DNA from: Acidimicrobiales bacterium
GTDB taxonomy: Bacteria > Actinomycetota > Acidimicrobiia > Acidimicrobiales > UBA8592
Length of the DNA stretch: 64,000 nucleotides
Reading direction: 5' to 3'
NCBI GenBank assembly: GCA_013912105.1
Contig: JACERY010000002.1
Span: 62,001-126,000 of the forward strand
This document shows positions 56,270 to 64,000 of the stretch, piece by piece (the stretch's first letter is position 1; each line of letters starts with the position of its first letter). Made by a program: the position numbers and the translations under genes. A model generated the notes under the pieces. It made no database searches. It was not told the DNA's origin and saw nothing but the letters and a program-made list of their open reading frames with translations.

Positions 56270-58834
56270 GTGGATAGTGTTACCGTTGAGCTTATTGTGG
56301 CTAAATCTAAAGTAAAAGTTAATCGTGCTTCTAAGAAAGAAAAAGAAGTAGATGCTCTAAACAAAAAAGAAAAAATTTCAAAAAAGGACAAGCAAGAATT
56401 ACGCGAAAATTCTAGTAAGTCTCTGATAGGCATCGCAGGCCGAACTTTTAGGTCTGCTTTTTCGGGTCACAAAGCAGACCTCATTAGTCTTGGGCTCATA
56501 GTCATAGGGCTAGTCGCAGCACTAGGCCTTTATTTTGGTACTGCTGGAATCGTGGGTAAGGCAATAGGACCGTGGGTCTTCCGGTCAATCTTTGGATTTG
56601 TGGGTTACTTAGCTCCAGCAGCACTCATTGCGGCTGGAATTTACTTAACCTTTGAAGTGCCTGAAGAGGAAGAATCATCGAGCCCAAAAGGCAACTCCTC
56701 ACGTTTTGCGCCACTTTCTATAGGAAGTCTGTTTATCTTTTCTGCTATTTGCGGTCTTTCTCACTTAAATACCGATGCAGGTAGTTATGGGCTTTCTAGT
56801 ATCGGAGAACTTAAAAAAGGTGGTGGTGCTTTAGGCTATCTAGTTGGTTCGCCGTTACGAGCAGCATTTGAGCAAATTGGTGCGACATTTGTATTAATAG
56901 CTATAGGTCTTGTCGGCGTTATAGTCATAACTGGAATGACGTTTAGAGAGTCATTATCAAAGACTTGGCTACTTCTGAGGGGTATTTATAGAGCTATTGC
57001 CAATACTATCTTTCTTGCTATGGGAGAAACTAAAGAAGAAATTGCCCAACGGAAAGGAAGTTCAGAAGCGCCTCTTATTCAAATCGATGGAGAATCGCGA
57101 CCCGTAGGTAAAGGCAAGAAAGAGTCGAAGAAGCTAAAAAGTGAAGCCTCTTCTGATTCAAGCGATAAAAACATGTCCCAAGAGAATAAGGATGATGCTA
57201 CTGAATCCGATAACAAATCTAAAAGCCTCATTTCGTCCAAAGCAGAAGACCCGGTTATATCCGGTGAACAACTCGAAATTGAATTAGGTCCTGCAGCTAA
57301 GGGCTCTGTGTGGAAACTACCCTCAGATAAGATTCTAGTGCGTTCCGCATCGCAGGATATCAATGAGAAACTTGTTGAAGAAAGAGGTCGCGTTCTCGAA
57401 AGAGCATTGGCAGCACATGGAGTTGAGACACGTCTGGTTGGGATGGTCGTAGGCCCTACCGTCACAAGATACGAACTGGAATTAGGCGCTGGAGTAAAAG
57501 TTTCAAGGGTGACAACGCTTAACAAAGATATTGCCTACGCAATGGCATCTGCTGATGTCAGAATACTCGCACCTATTCCCGGCAGGCAGGCCATTGGTGT
57601 TGAGGTTCCTAACAACGAACGACAAGTCGTCGCTCTAGGGGACGTGCTCAGCTCTGTCGAAGCCCAAAGGGCAACTCATCCACTTGAAGTTGCAATTGGA
57701 AGAGATATTAATGGGAAATCTATAGTCATGAATTTATCTGAAATGCCTCATATTCTCATAGCCGGAGCGACTGGGGCAGGAAAAAGTTCGTGTATCAACA
57801 GTATTGTTACTTCTGCCTTAATGAGATCAACTCCTGAAACTTTAAGAATGATACTTATTGATCCAAAACGTGTTGAGATGTCGCAATACGAACGTGTGCC
57901 ACATTTACTTACCCAACCAGTTGTTGATCCTAAAAAAGCTGCTAACGCTCTGCAATGGGCTTGTCGAGAAATGGACCGACGGTATGAACTCCTTGCAGAA
58001 GTTCGATTTAGGGATATAGCCGGATACAACGCAGCATATGATAAAGGCTCAATTGAAGCCCCCCCTAGCGCTATAAATCCAGATGGGTCTCCCAAGACCT
58101 ATTCTCGACTCCCGTTTATTTTAGTTGTCGTCGACGAACTTTCAGATCTAATGATGGTTGCTCCTCGAGATGTTGAGGACTCAATTTGTAGGATTGCCCA
58201 AAAAGCACGTGCAGTTGGTATTCATCTTGTTGTTGCTACACAACGACCTTCTACAAATGTAATTACTGGAGTAATCAAAGCGAATATACCCGCGCGAATT
58301 GCTTTTGCTGTTTCTAGCTTGACGGATAGTCGTGTGATTCTTGATCAAGGCGGAGCAGAAAGACTCGTCGGACAGGGCGATATGTTACTCTTGGACCCCA
58401 AGTCTTCAAGCCCTCACCGTATCCAAGGGGCTTGGGTAAGCGAAGATGAGGTTAAGCGCGTTGTTGGGGCATGGAGAAAACAAGCAGATCAATTGAAGGG
58501 AAAAGGGAAGGTTGATGAAATATCAACTCAACAATCCATAACGGAACAACCTACGTCCGCATCGGCAGAAGGACTTCCTGGAGGGACAACGGGCGATGCT
58601 GGAGATGACGAATTGCTTCTCAAGGCTATTGAGCTAGTTGTTGATTCTCAACTCGGGTCGACTTCGATGCTTCAACGCAAACTTCGTGTGGGATTTGCAA
58701 GAGCAGGAAGAATCATGGATTTACTAGAGGATCGCGGAATCGTTGGCCCTAGTGAGGGGTCTAAGCCTAGAGAAGTTTTGATGACTGCTGAGCAAATAAG
58801 CGACCAGAAGAGTGCCGGTGAAGGGCCAGTGTAG
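56270..58834 (+). CDS. ftsK: FtsK/SpoIIIE DNA translocase
   Basis: N-terminal TM helices, PHILIAGATGAGKSSCINSIVTSAL, ILIDPKRVEMSQYERVPHLLTQPVVDPKKAANAL, VVATQRPSTNVITGVIKANIPARIAF, C-terminal winged-helix gamma domain. Confidence 0.97.
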   Translation: MDSVTVELIVAKSKVKVNRASKKEKEVDALNKKEKISKKDKQELRENSSKSLIGIAGRTFRSAFSGHKADLISLGLIVIGLVAALGLYFGTAGIVGKAIGPWVFRSIFGFVGYLAPAALIAAGIYLTFEVPEEEESSSPKGNSSRFAPLSIGSLFIFSAICGLSHLNTDAGSYGLSSIGELKKGGGALGYLVGSPLRAAFEQIGATFVLIAIGLVGVIVITGMTFRESLSKTWLLLRGIYRAIANTIFLAMGETKEEIAQRKGSSEAPLIQIDGESRPVGKGKKESKKLKSEASSDSSDKNMSQENKDDATESDNKSKSLISSKAEDPVISGEQLEIELGPAAKGSVWKLPSDKILVRSASQDINEKLVEERGRVLERALAAHGVETRLVGMVVGPTVTRYELELGAGVKVSRVTTLNKDIAYAMASADVRILAPIPGRQAIGVEVPNNERQVVALGDVLSSVEAQRATHPLEVAIGRDINGKSIVMNLSEMPHILIAGATGAGKSSCINSIVTSALMRSTPETLRMILIDPKRVEMSQYERVPHLLTQPVVDPKKAANALQWACREMDRRYELLAEVRFRDIAGYNAAYDKGSIEAPPSAINPDGSPKTYSRLPFILVVVDELSDLMMVAPRDVEDSICRIAQKARAVGIHLVVATQRPSTNVITGVIKANIPARIAFAVSSLTDSRVILDQGGAERLVGQGDMLLLDPKSSSPHRIQGAWVSEDEVKRVVGAWRKQADQLKGKGKVDEISTQQSITEQPTSASAEGLPGGTTGDAGDDELLLKAIELVVDSQLGSTSMLQRKLRVGFARAGRIMDLLEDRGIVGPSEGSKPREVLMTAEQISDQKSAGEGPV

Positions 58835-58847
58835 GCGCCTTTAAATC

Positions 58848-59822
58848 ATGCTACTTAATATTGTTTTTCTGATCGCCGGTATTGCTGTTCTTGGCTACAG
58901 CGCTGATTTACTTGTGGAGGCTTCAAGTAGGCTAGCAAGACAACTAGGGGTCTCTATTGTCGTCGTAGGAGCTGTAATTGTTGGTTTCGGCACAAGCATG
59001 CCAGAGATGGCTGTCTCAACAGTAGCTGCTGCGAGGGACGACCTTAACCTAGCGACAGGGAATGTCATAGGATCAATAATTGCGAATCTGTCGTTAGTTC
59101 TAGGCGGTGCGGCTTTAATAGGGAAAATCCATATTCCAAAGACAATTCTTTCGTTGCATGTCCCTTTATCAATGTTCTCCGTATTCTGTTTCTGTCTTTT
59201 CATACAAGGGGATCTTCATAGGTATGAGGGTTTTATTCTACTTTTTATACTGGTCCTTTCACTTACAGTTATGGTCAGAAGTGGCGATAAGAATCCAGTT
59301 TTCTTTTCAGAAGAAAGCAGCGATTTAGCTTCTGGACAATCGCAAATTCCGACTGAGAGTAATAAGCAGGATTTCCTTAAACGGGACTTGTTGGCAACTA
59401 TCGTATCTCTTGTAGGAGTAATAGTTTCCTCGTATTTTATCACCGAAGGTTCAATAGGTCTTGCGGAGGAATGGGGTATTGGAAGTGGCTTCGTAGGGGC
59501 AAGCCTAGTGGCAGTAGGTACTTCTTTGCCTGAGTTAGTAGCATCTATCGCAGCCGTTCGGAAGGGAAAACCTGAAATGATTCTAGGAACAATTCTGGGG
59601 TCAAATATTTTCAACGGTGCCGCTATCGGCGCTTCAATGGGTATTTTTGGCCCAGGAAAGATTAACGAGTCTGCTCTAACTGGCTCAATAACCATTGGAA
59701 CGCTCGTTCTAGTAGCTGCAGTTTGGATTTGGAAAGGCTTTTCGCAGAAGCCATTGGGACGGTTAGGGGCTCTAGGCCTTTTATTGATTTATGGCTCTTG
59801 GATGTTCTTTGTAGGGACATGA
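58848..59822 (+). CDS. Calcium/sodium antiporter (YrbG-like CaCA family)
   Basis: Two alpha-repeats, VVGAVIVGFGTSMPEMAVSTVAA...GNVIGSIIANLS and FVGASLVAVGTSLPELVASIAAVRKGKPEMILGTILGSNIFN. Confidence 0.93.
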   Translation: MLLNIVFLIAGIAVLGYSADLLVEASSRLARQLGVSIVVVGAVIVGFGTSMPEMAVSTVAAARDDLNLATGNVIGSIIANLSLVLGGAALIGKIHIPKTILSLHVPLSMFSVFCFCLFIQGDLHRYEGFILLFILVLSLTVMVRSGDKNPVFFSEESSDLASGQSQIPTESNKQDFLKRDLLATIVSLVGVIVSSYFITEGSIGLAEEWGIGSGFVGASLVAVGTSLPELVASIAAVRKGKPEMILGTILGSNIFNGAAIGASMGIFGPGKINESALTGSITIGTLVLVAAVWIWKGFSQKPLGRLGALGLLLIYGSWMFFVGT

Positions 59823-59886
59823 GTAAGCTATACAAAAAATTAGAGAAACGGTATTCCTATATAAGTTGTGTCGGTACGATCAAAGG

Positions 59887-61128
59887 ATGACAGAAACCTA
59901 CTGGATCGAGACTCTTGGATGTCCTAAGAATGAGGTCGATAGTGAGAAGCTTGCTGGGACATTGCATCAAGAAGGAATGATCCTCGCTGATTCGGTTAAC
60001 GAAGCGGATTTAGTCGTCGTAAATACCTGCGCTTTTATAGAGGATGCTCAGAAGGAGAGCATCGAAACAGTTCTAGCTATAAATGATATACGCCACTCGA
60101 AATCAGAGTTAGTTGTTACTGGGTGCATGGCAGAACGATACGGGGATGACCTGCACGAAGCACTTGACGAGGATGTTGACGCTGTTGTTGGGTTTGGTGT
60201 TCCTGTGACTCTCAAAAAGAAACCTGTTGTCCCTGAATTTGATCTATTGAATTTACCACGACCTAAATCTGATCGACCTTGGGGTTACGTTAAAGTTGCG
60301 GAAGGTTGTGACCGTATTTGCGGTTTTTGCTCGATCCCATCATTTCGTGGAGCTCAAAGATCTAGAACATTACATTCAATTCTTCAAGAGATTGAATTAA
60401 TGGATCTTCAAGAAGTAGTTCTGGTCGCTCAAGATTTAGCTTCATATGGGAGGGATGTCGCTGAAGATATCTCGATTTCTGATCTCTATAACCAAGTTCT
60501 TGATCTTGTTCCCTGGGTTCGGCTTCTCTACTTATACCCTTCTAGCCTGACAGAATCTCTAACAGGGCAAATTGCTAACAGTGCCGTTCCATATTTTGAT
60601 CTGAGCTTACAGCATGTTTCTAGCCCGTTATTAAGGCGAATGCGCCGCTGGGGTAATAGCCAAAAATTTACTGATCTAATTGCAAGAATCAGAAGTCAGA
60701 ATAGTGAGGCGGTTTTTCGAACGAACTTTATCATTGGATACCCTGGGGAAACTGAAGATGATCATGATAAGTTGTTGTATTTTGTTGAGGAAAACCAAAT
60801 TGATTGGTGTGGGTTTTTCTCCTACTCCCGAGAGGAAAATACTTATGCCGCTGCGTTGGACGGGCAACTTAGCGCAAGTCTTGTCCGAGAAAGGTTGCAA
60901 GAGCTAAATGAATTGCAAGATTCTATTACTGCTAGTCGAAGAGATGCCCTTATAGGTAAAGAAATAGATGTTCTCGTCGATGCAGATGGGGTTGGTAGAA
61001 GTTTTCGGGAGGCTCCAGAGATTGATGGCATAGTTCATGTCCCAAAAAATCTTGAGGTTGGAATGTTTTCAACGGTTAAAGTGACTGAAGCAACCGGAAT
61101 AGATCTCGTAGCAAGCAACAATTTTTAA
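59887..61128 (+). CDS. rimO: Ribosomal protein S12 methylthiotransferase RimO
   Basis: YWIETLGCPKNEVDSEKLAGTL, NTCAFIEDAQKESIE, KVAEGCDRICGFCSIPSFRGAQRSR, TRAM-like C-terminus. Confidence 0.96.
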   Translation: MTETYWIETLGCPKNEVDSEKLAGTLHQEGMILADSVNEADLVVVNTCAFIEDAQKESIETVLAINDIRHSKSELVVTGCMAERYGDDLHEALDEDVDAVVGFGVPVTLKKKPVVPEFDLLNLPRPKSDRPWGYVKVAEGCDRICGFCSIPSFRGAQRSRTLHSILQEIELMDLQEVVLVAQDLASYGRDVAEDISISDLYNQVLDLVPWVRLLYLYPSSLTESLTGQIANSAVPYFDLSLQHVSSPLLRRMRRWGNSQKFTDLIARIRSQNSEAVFRTNFIIGYPGETEDDHDKLLYFVEENQIDWCGFFSYSREENTYAAALDGQLSASLVRERLQELNELQDSITASRRDALIGKEIDVLVDADGVGRSFREAPEIDGIVHVPKNLEVGMFSTVKVTEATGIDLVASNNF

Positions 61129-61130
61129 TA

Positions 61131-61724
61131 ATGGAACCAATAAACAGAAAGTCAACATCTAATCTCGCAAAAGATATTTTGACCCCTGCTAATCTAATCA
61201 CGATCACGAGAATTCTTGCTTCACCAATTCTTTTTATTCTCATTCTCTCGGCAGATAGTGACGGTGGAGCATCATGGGGCGCTTTTGTGCTTGGTCTAAT
61301 CTTCGGGATCAGCGATGCTTTTGATGGGTTGATAGCGAGAGCAACTGGAAGCGTCACTAAACTAGGAGCTTTTCTAGATCCTCTAGCTGACAAGGTAGTC
61401 GTATTGGGGTGCATGCTTTCTCTTCTTTCAATCGGTAAGTTCAATTGGATTCCAGTAGTTCTTATTTTCGTGAGGGAATTTGGCATTTCTACATACCGAT
61501 TTTGGGTCGTGCGTAAAGGGGTAGTCATTCCTGCAACAAACTTGGCTAAATGGAAAACTTTTGCACAAGGTACGACACTTTTGGTTGCAGTTTTGCCCCC
61601 AGTTGCTGATATCAACTGGTTAGTCAATACTATGCTCTGGTTTGCAGTTGCTATGACCTTAATATCAGGTTGGCAATATATCCGAACAGGTAACGAGGTT
61701 TCTCAAGTCGGGAAGGATAAGTGA
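61131..61724 (+). CDS. pgsA: CDP-diacylglycerol-glycerol-3-phosphate 3-phosphatidyltransferase
   Basis: ISDAFDGLIARATGSVTKLGAFLDPLADKVVVLG, the CDP-alcohol phosphotransferase motif. Confidence 0.95.
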   Translation: MEPINRKSTSNLAKDILTPANLITITRILASPILFILILSADSDGGASWGAFVLGLIFGISDAFDGLIARATGSVTKLGAFLDPLADKVVVLGCMLSLLSIGKFNWIPVVLIFVREFGISTYRFWVVRKGVVIPATNLAKWKTFAQGTTLLVAVLPPVADINWLVNTMLWFAVAMTLISGWQYIRTGNEVSQVGKDK

Positions 61725-62974
61725 TGAAAAGAATAAGTTGCGAAGTAGTTGCTGTAGGAACAGAACTTCTACTCGGTCAGATAGTTGATACCAATTCATC
61801 ATGGATAGGTGAGCAGCTAGCACTTTCAGGTATTGATAGTTATTTCCAGACCAAAGTTGGAGACAACCCAGACAGAATTAAGGCGGTGTTGCGGCAAGCT
61901 CTTGATAGGTCTGATGTTGTTATAGTTTGTGGGGGTTTAGGGCCCACGCAAGATGACCTGACAAGGGACATGATTGCCGAGGTGATGGGTGTCGAATTGA
62001 TTTTAAACGAAAGCATAGCTGGACGGATAGAAGCAATGTTTGCTGGGAGAAACCGCCCAATGCCCGAGAATAACCTTAGGCAGGCTATGGTTCCTGATGG
62101 CGCAGAAGCTCTTCCAATAATGCCCGGGACAGCACCGGGTTTGAAAGCGCAATTAGGAGATAAAACTATTTATGCGGTTCCTGGCGTTCCCTGGGAAATG
62201 AAACAAATGGTTGAAGAAGCAATTCTTCCAGATATAAGAATGCAGGCTGGATCAACTTCTGTAATACGATCCAAGACATTAAGAACTTGGGGCGATTCGG
62301 AGTCCGGATTGGCTGAGAAACTATCAGATGAGATAGTGCGGCTTGATCATGCTGGAGAGGTGACTATTGCATTCTTAGCAAGCGGCATAGAAGGTCTTAA
62401 GGTAAGACTCACAGCTAAAGGTGAAGATGAGGCATCTGTATTTTCTATTCTAGAAGACGAAGCTCAGAGGGTTTCATCGATTCTGGGTGAAGAAGTAATT
62501 TTCAGTTATGACGATGAGCCCATGGAAGCTGCATTACTTAATATTTGCCGTAGCCAGGGTCTTACCCTAGGACTGGCTGAGTCAATGACGGGTGGACTTA
62601 TTTCTAGCCGCATAACGGATATTCCGGGGGCAAGTGATGTCTATAAGGGTTCGATCGTTGCTTATTCCAATAGTGCGAAAAACCAAATATTAAATGTTTT
62701 AGAATCAGAAGTGATCTCTGAGAAAGCAGTAGAAGCCATGGCGGTAGGGGCTATTCAATCGTTACAGTGTGATGTTGCAATAGCTGTTTCTGGTAATGCT
62801 GGCCCAACTGCTACAGAAGGCGAAGTAGGCCGGGTATGGATGGCGACAACGGTTGATGGGATCACTGAAGCCTTTACAGTCAAGTGGCCATTTGACCGAA
62901 GCAGAATTCGTCAATTTACAACAATCACTGTTCTGAATGCTTTACGACTCCGTCTTCTCGCTCGCAACAAGTGA
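61724..62974 (+). CDS. cinA: CinA-like competence/damage-inducible protein (nucleotide-binding plus amidohydrolase domains)
   Basis: VGTELLLGQIVDTNSSWIGEQLALSGID, VCGGLGPTQDDLTRDMIAE, GLAESMTGGLISSRITDIPGASDVYKGSIVAYSN; TGATG coupling with pgsA. Confidence 0.95.
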   Translation: MKRISCEVVAVGTELLLGQIVDTNSSWIGEQLALSGIDSYFQTKVGDNPDRIKAVLRQALDRSDVVIVCGGLGPTQDDLTRDMIAEVMGVELILNESIAGRIEAMFAGRNRPMPENNLRQAMVPDGAEALPIMPGTAPGLKAQLGDKTIYAVPGVPWEMKQMVEEAILPDIRMQAGSTSVIRSKTLRTWGDSESGLAEKLSDEIVRLDHAGEVTIAFLASGIEGLKVRLTAKGEDEASVFSILEDEAQRVSSILGEEVIFSYDDEPMEAALLNICRSQGLTLGLAESMTGGLISSRITDIPGASDVYKGSIVAYSNSAKNQILNVLESEVISEKAVEAMAVGAIQSLQCDVAIAVSGNAGPTATEGEVGRVWMATTVDGITEAFTVKWPFDRSRIRQFTTITVLNALRLRLLARNK

Positions 62975-63727
62975 GTCATCTGTCCACCTATCTATGAAGG
63001 TAAGTAAAATCCCCGAGACCTGATCAATGTGCGCTGAGTAGAGATTTGTTCCGTGTTCTTGGCCAGGTAGCTCTAAAAATTGCGTTGCTGCAGCGGCAGT
63101 CTCAATTTCCCTAGCACTGGATGTAAATGGTGGATCATTTTCAGCCACAATTAATAGGAGCGGAATTAGCATCGAGCTAACAGCACCAAGTGCATTGATC
63201 CGGCCAAATGATGTAGGCGGGGATAGTGCTGCAACCCCTTGAACATCAATTTCGGCAGCTATTTCTATTGCGGCCGTTCCTCCCATGGAGGCTCCAATCA
63301 GGATTACCTGTTTGGCCCCCTTCGCTCGAACATATGCAACTGCGGCTTCTAGGTCCCTATCCATTCTTGTATCTCTTGTCCCAGTTGATTTTCCATAACC
63401 GCGAAAATCAAATGTCATAACTTTATAGCCTGAGGTACTAGCTAGTCGTGCGAATGGAAACCATGAAGTTTGGTTTCGTCCTCTCATGTGGGAAAGAATT
63501 ACAGCTATCTCACCATCACCAAAGATGGACCCCCAAAGGTCCTCAGAGTCTTCGGTGCGGAACCGAACCGTTTCCGTTGCGCCAGACTCTCCAATATCGT
63601 CAGCTAGTTGAACGAATTGATTAGAGTTAATGGGACTCTCGATGCTTGATGAACATGCCGGAAGTGCAGAAAGTATTAAGACGATTGAAAGTGCTATTGG
63701 TAAATGAGTTTTAAACCAGCGACACAA
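62942..63727 (-). CDS. Alpha/beta hydrolase lipoprotein
   Basis: Lipobox LSALPACSSS, RGYGKSTGTRDTRMDRDLEAAVAYVRAKG, nucleophile elbow GASMGG, late His in GQEHGTNLY. Confidence 0.85.
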   Translation of the reverse strand: MCRWFKTHLPIALSIVLILSALPACSSSIESPINSNQFVQLADDIGESGATETVRFRTEDSEDLWGSIFGDGEIAVILSHMRGRNQTSWFPFARLASTSGYKVMTFDFRGYGKSTGTRDTRMDRDLEAAVAYVRAKGAKQVILIGASMGGTAAIEIAAEIDVQGVAALSPPTSFGRINALGAVSSMLIPLLLIVAENDPPFTSSAREIETAAAATQFLELPGQEHGTNLYSAHIDQVSGILLTFIDRWTDDSLVASEKTES

Positions 63728-63729
63728 AA

Positions 63730-64000
63730 CTATATCTCATCAACTTCAGGCCGCAATTGAAGTGAAGCGGAATTCATGCAAAACCGCTCTCCGGTCGGAG
63801 GGGGGCCATCATTGAAAACATGGCCCAGGTGGGCACCACAAGCTGCACAGACAGCTTCAGTGCGAATCATGCCATAGGAATGGTCTGATATTCTTTTAAC
63901 TGATTCTGTTTGTAAAGCTTCGGAGAAACTTGGCCAGCCCGTGCCGGAGTCAAATTTTGTCTCACTTGAGAAAAGGAGTGCGTCACAGACAATGCAATGG
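63730..64000 (-). CDS. msrB: Peptide-methionine (R)-S-oxide reductase MsrB (5' end beyond window)
   Basis: Hand-translated ...[29 protein letters not shown]...[47 protein letters not shown]; zinc CxxC pairs and catalytic RFCMNS. Confidence 0.93.
   Translation of the reverse strand, partial: HCIVCDALLFSSETKFDSGTGWPSFSEALQTESVKRISDHSYGMIRTEAVCAACGAHLGHVFNDGPPPTGERFCMNSASLQLRPEVDEI

Noticed and set aside
57079-57525. 148-aa minus-strand ORF
   Set aside because: Antisense to the ftsK linker; Ser-rich shadow.
59216-59695. 159-aa minus-strand ORF
   Set aside because: Antisense to the second repeat of the Na+/Ca2+ exchanger.
61076-61627. 183-aa minus-strand ORF
   Set aside because: Antisense to the well-supported pgsA; no motifs or SD.
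1-64000. tRNA, rRNA, tmRNA, RNase P or SRP RNA genes
   Set aside because: No cloverleaf or conserved RNA motifs were recognised by eye in the intergenic gaps; tRNAscan-SE/Infernal would be needed to confirm absence.
1-64000. Defence island, toxin-antitoxin, BGC or prophage
   Set aside because: All substantial ORFs were assignable to housekeeping or common metabolic families; no such modules were seen.

Overview
The window is an ordinary chromosomal segment of a low-GC (about 40 percent by eye), compact, probably streamlined actinobacterium. Gene content suggests Acidimicrobiia-like, but this is inference because no search was run. The left 11 kb is a mixed-strand metabolic region: APC permease, UvrD-like helicase, CaiB/BaiF CoA-transferase, MhuD-like monooxygenase, galE, FAD-linked sugar-lactone oxidase, D-threonine-aldolase-like enzyme and ATP-type PEP carboxykinase. 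From about 11.2 kb to 63 kb there is a nearly continuous plus-strand array of core genes: DAK2/YloV, recG, rsmD, coaD, yceD, rpmF, plsX, acpP, rnc, mutM-like, smc, htrA, ftsY, ffh, rpsP, khpA, rimM, trmD, rplS, xer, rpsB, tsf, pyrH, frr, cdsA, dxr, rseP, ispG, rimP, nusA, infB, rbfA, truB, ribF, rpsO, pnp, dapB, SURF1, dapA, rnj, ftsK, a Na+/Ca2+ exchanger, rimO, pgsA and cinA. The right edge has a lipoprotein hydrolase and msrB on the minus strand. I found no tRNA/rRNA, CRISPR array, prophage, transposon or obvious defence system. The best candidates for new biology are (1) an interleaved A-B-A'-B' inverted-repeat pair in the rpsB leader that can form an H-type pseudoknot running into the Shine-Dalgarno region, and (2) an intact mutM-like ORF between rnc and smc that has lost Pro2, the DPRxFG-type motif, the distal Arg and three of four zinc-finger Cys. 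Secondary signals are structured leaders at pnp, rimP-nusA-infB and rpmF, several unlisted small ORFs, and a 48-bp tandem duplication in nusA.
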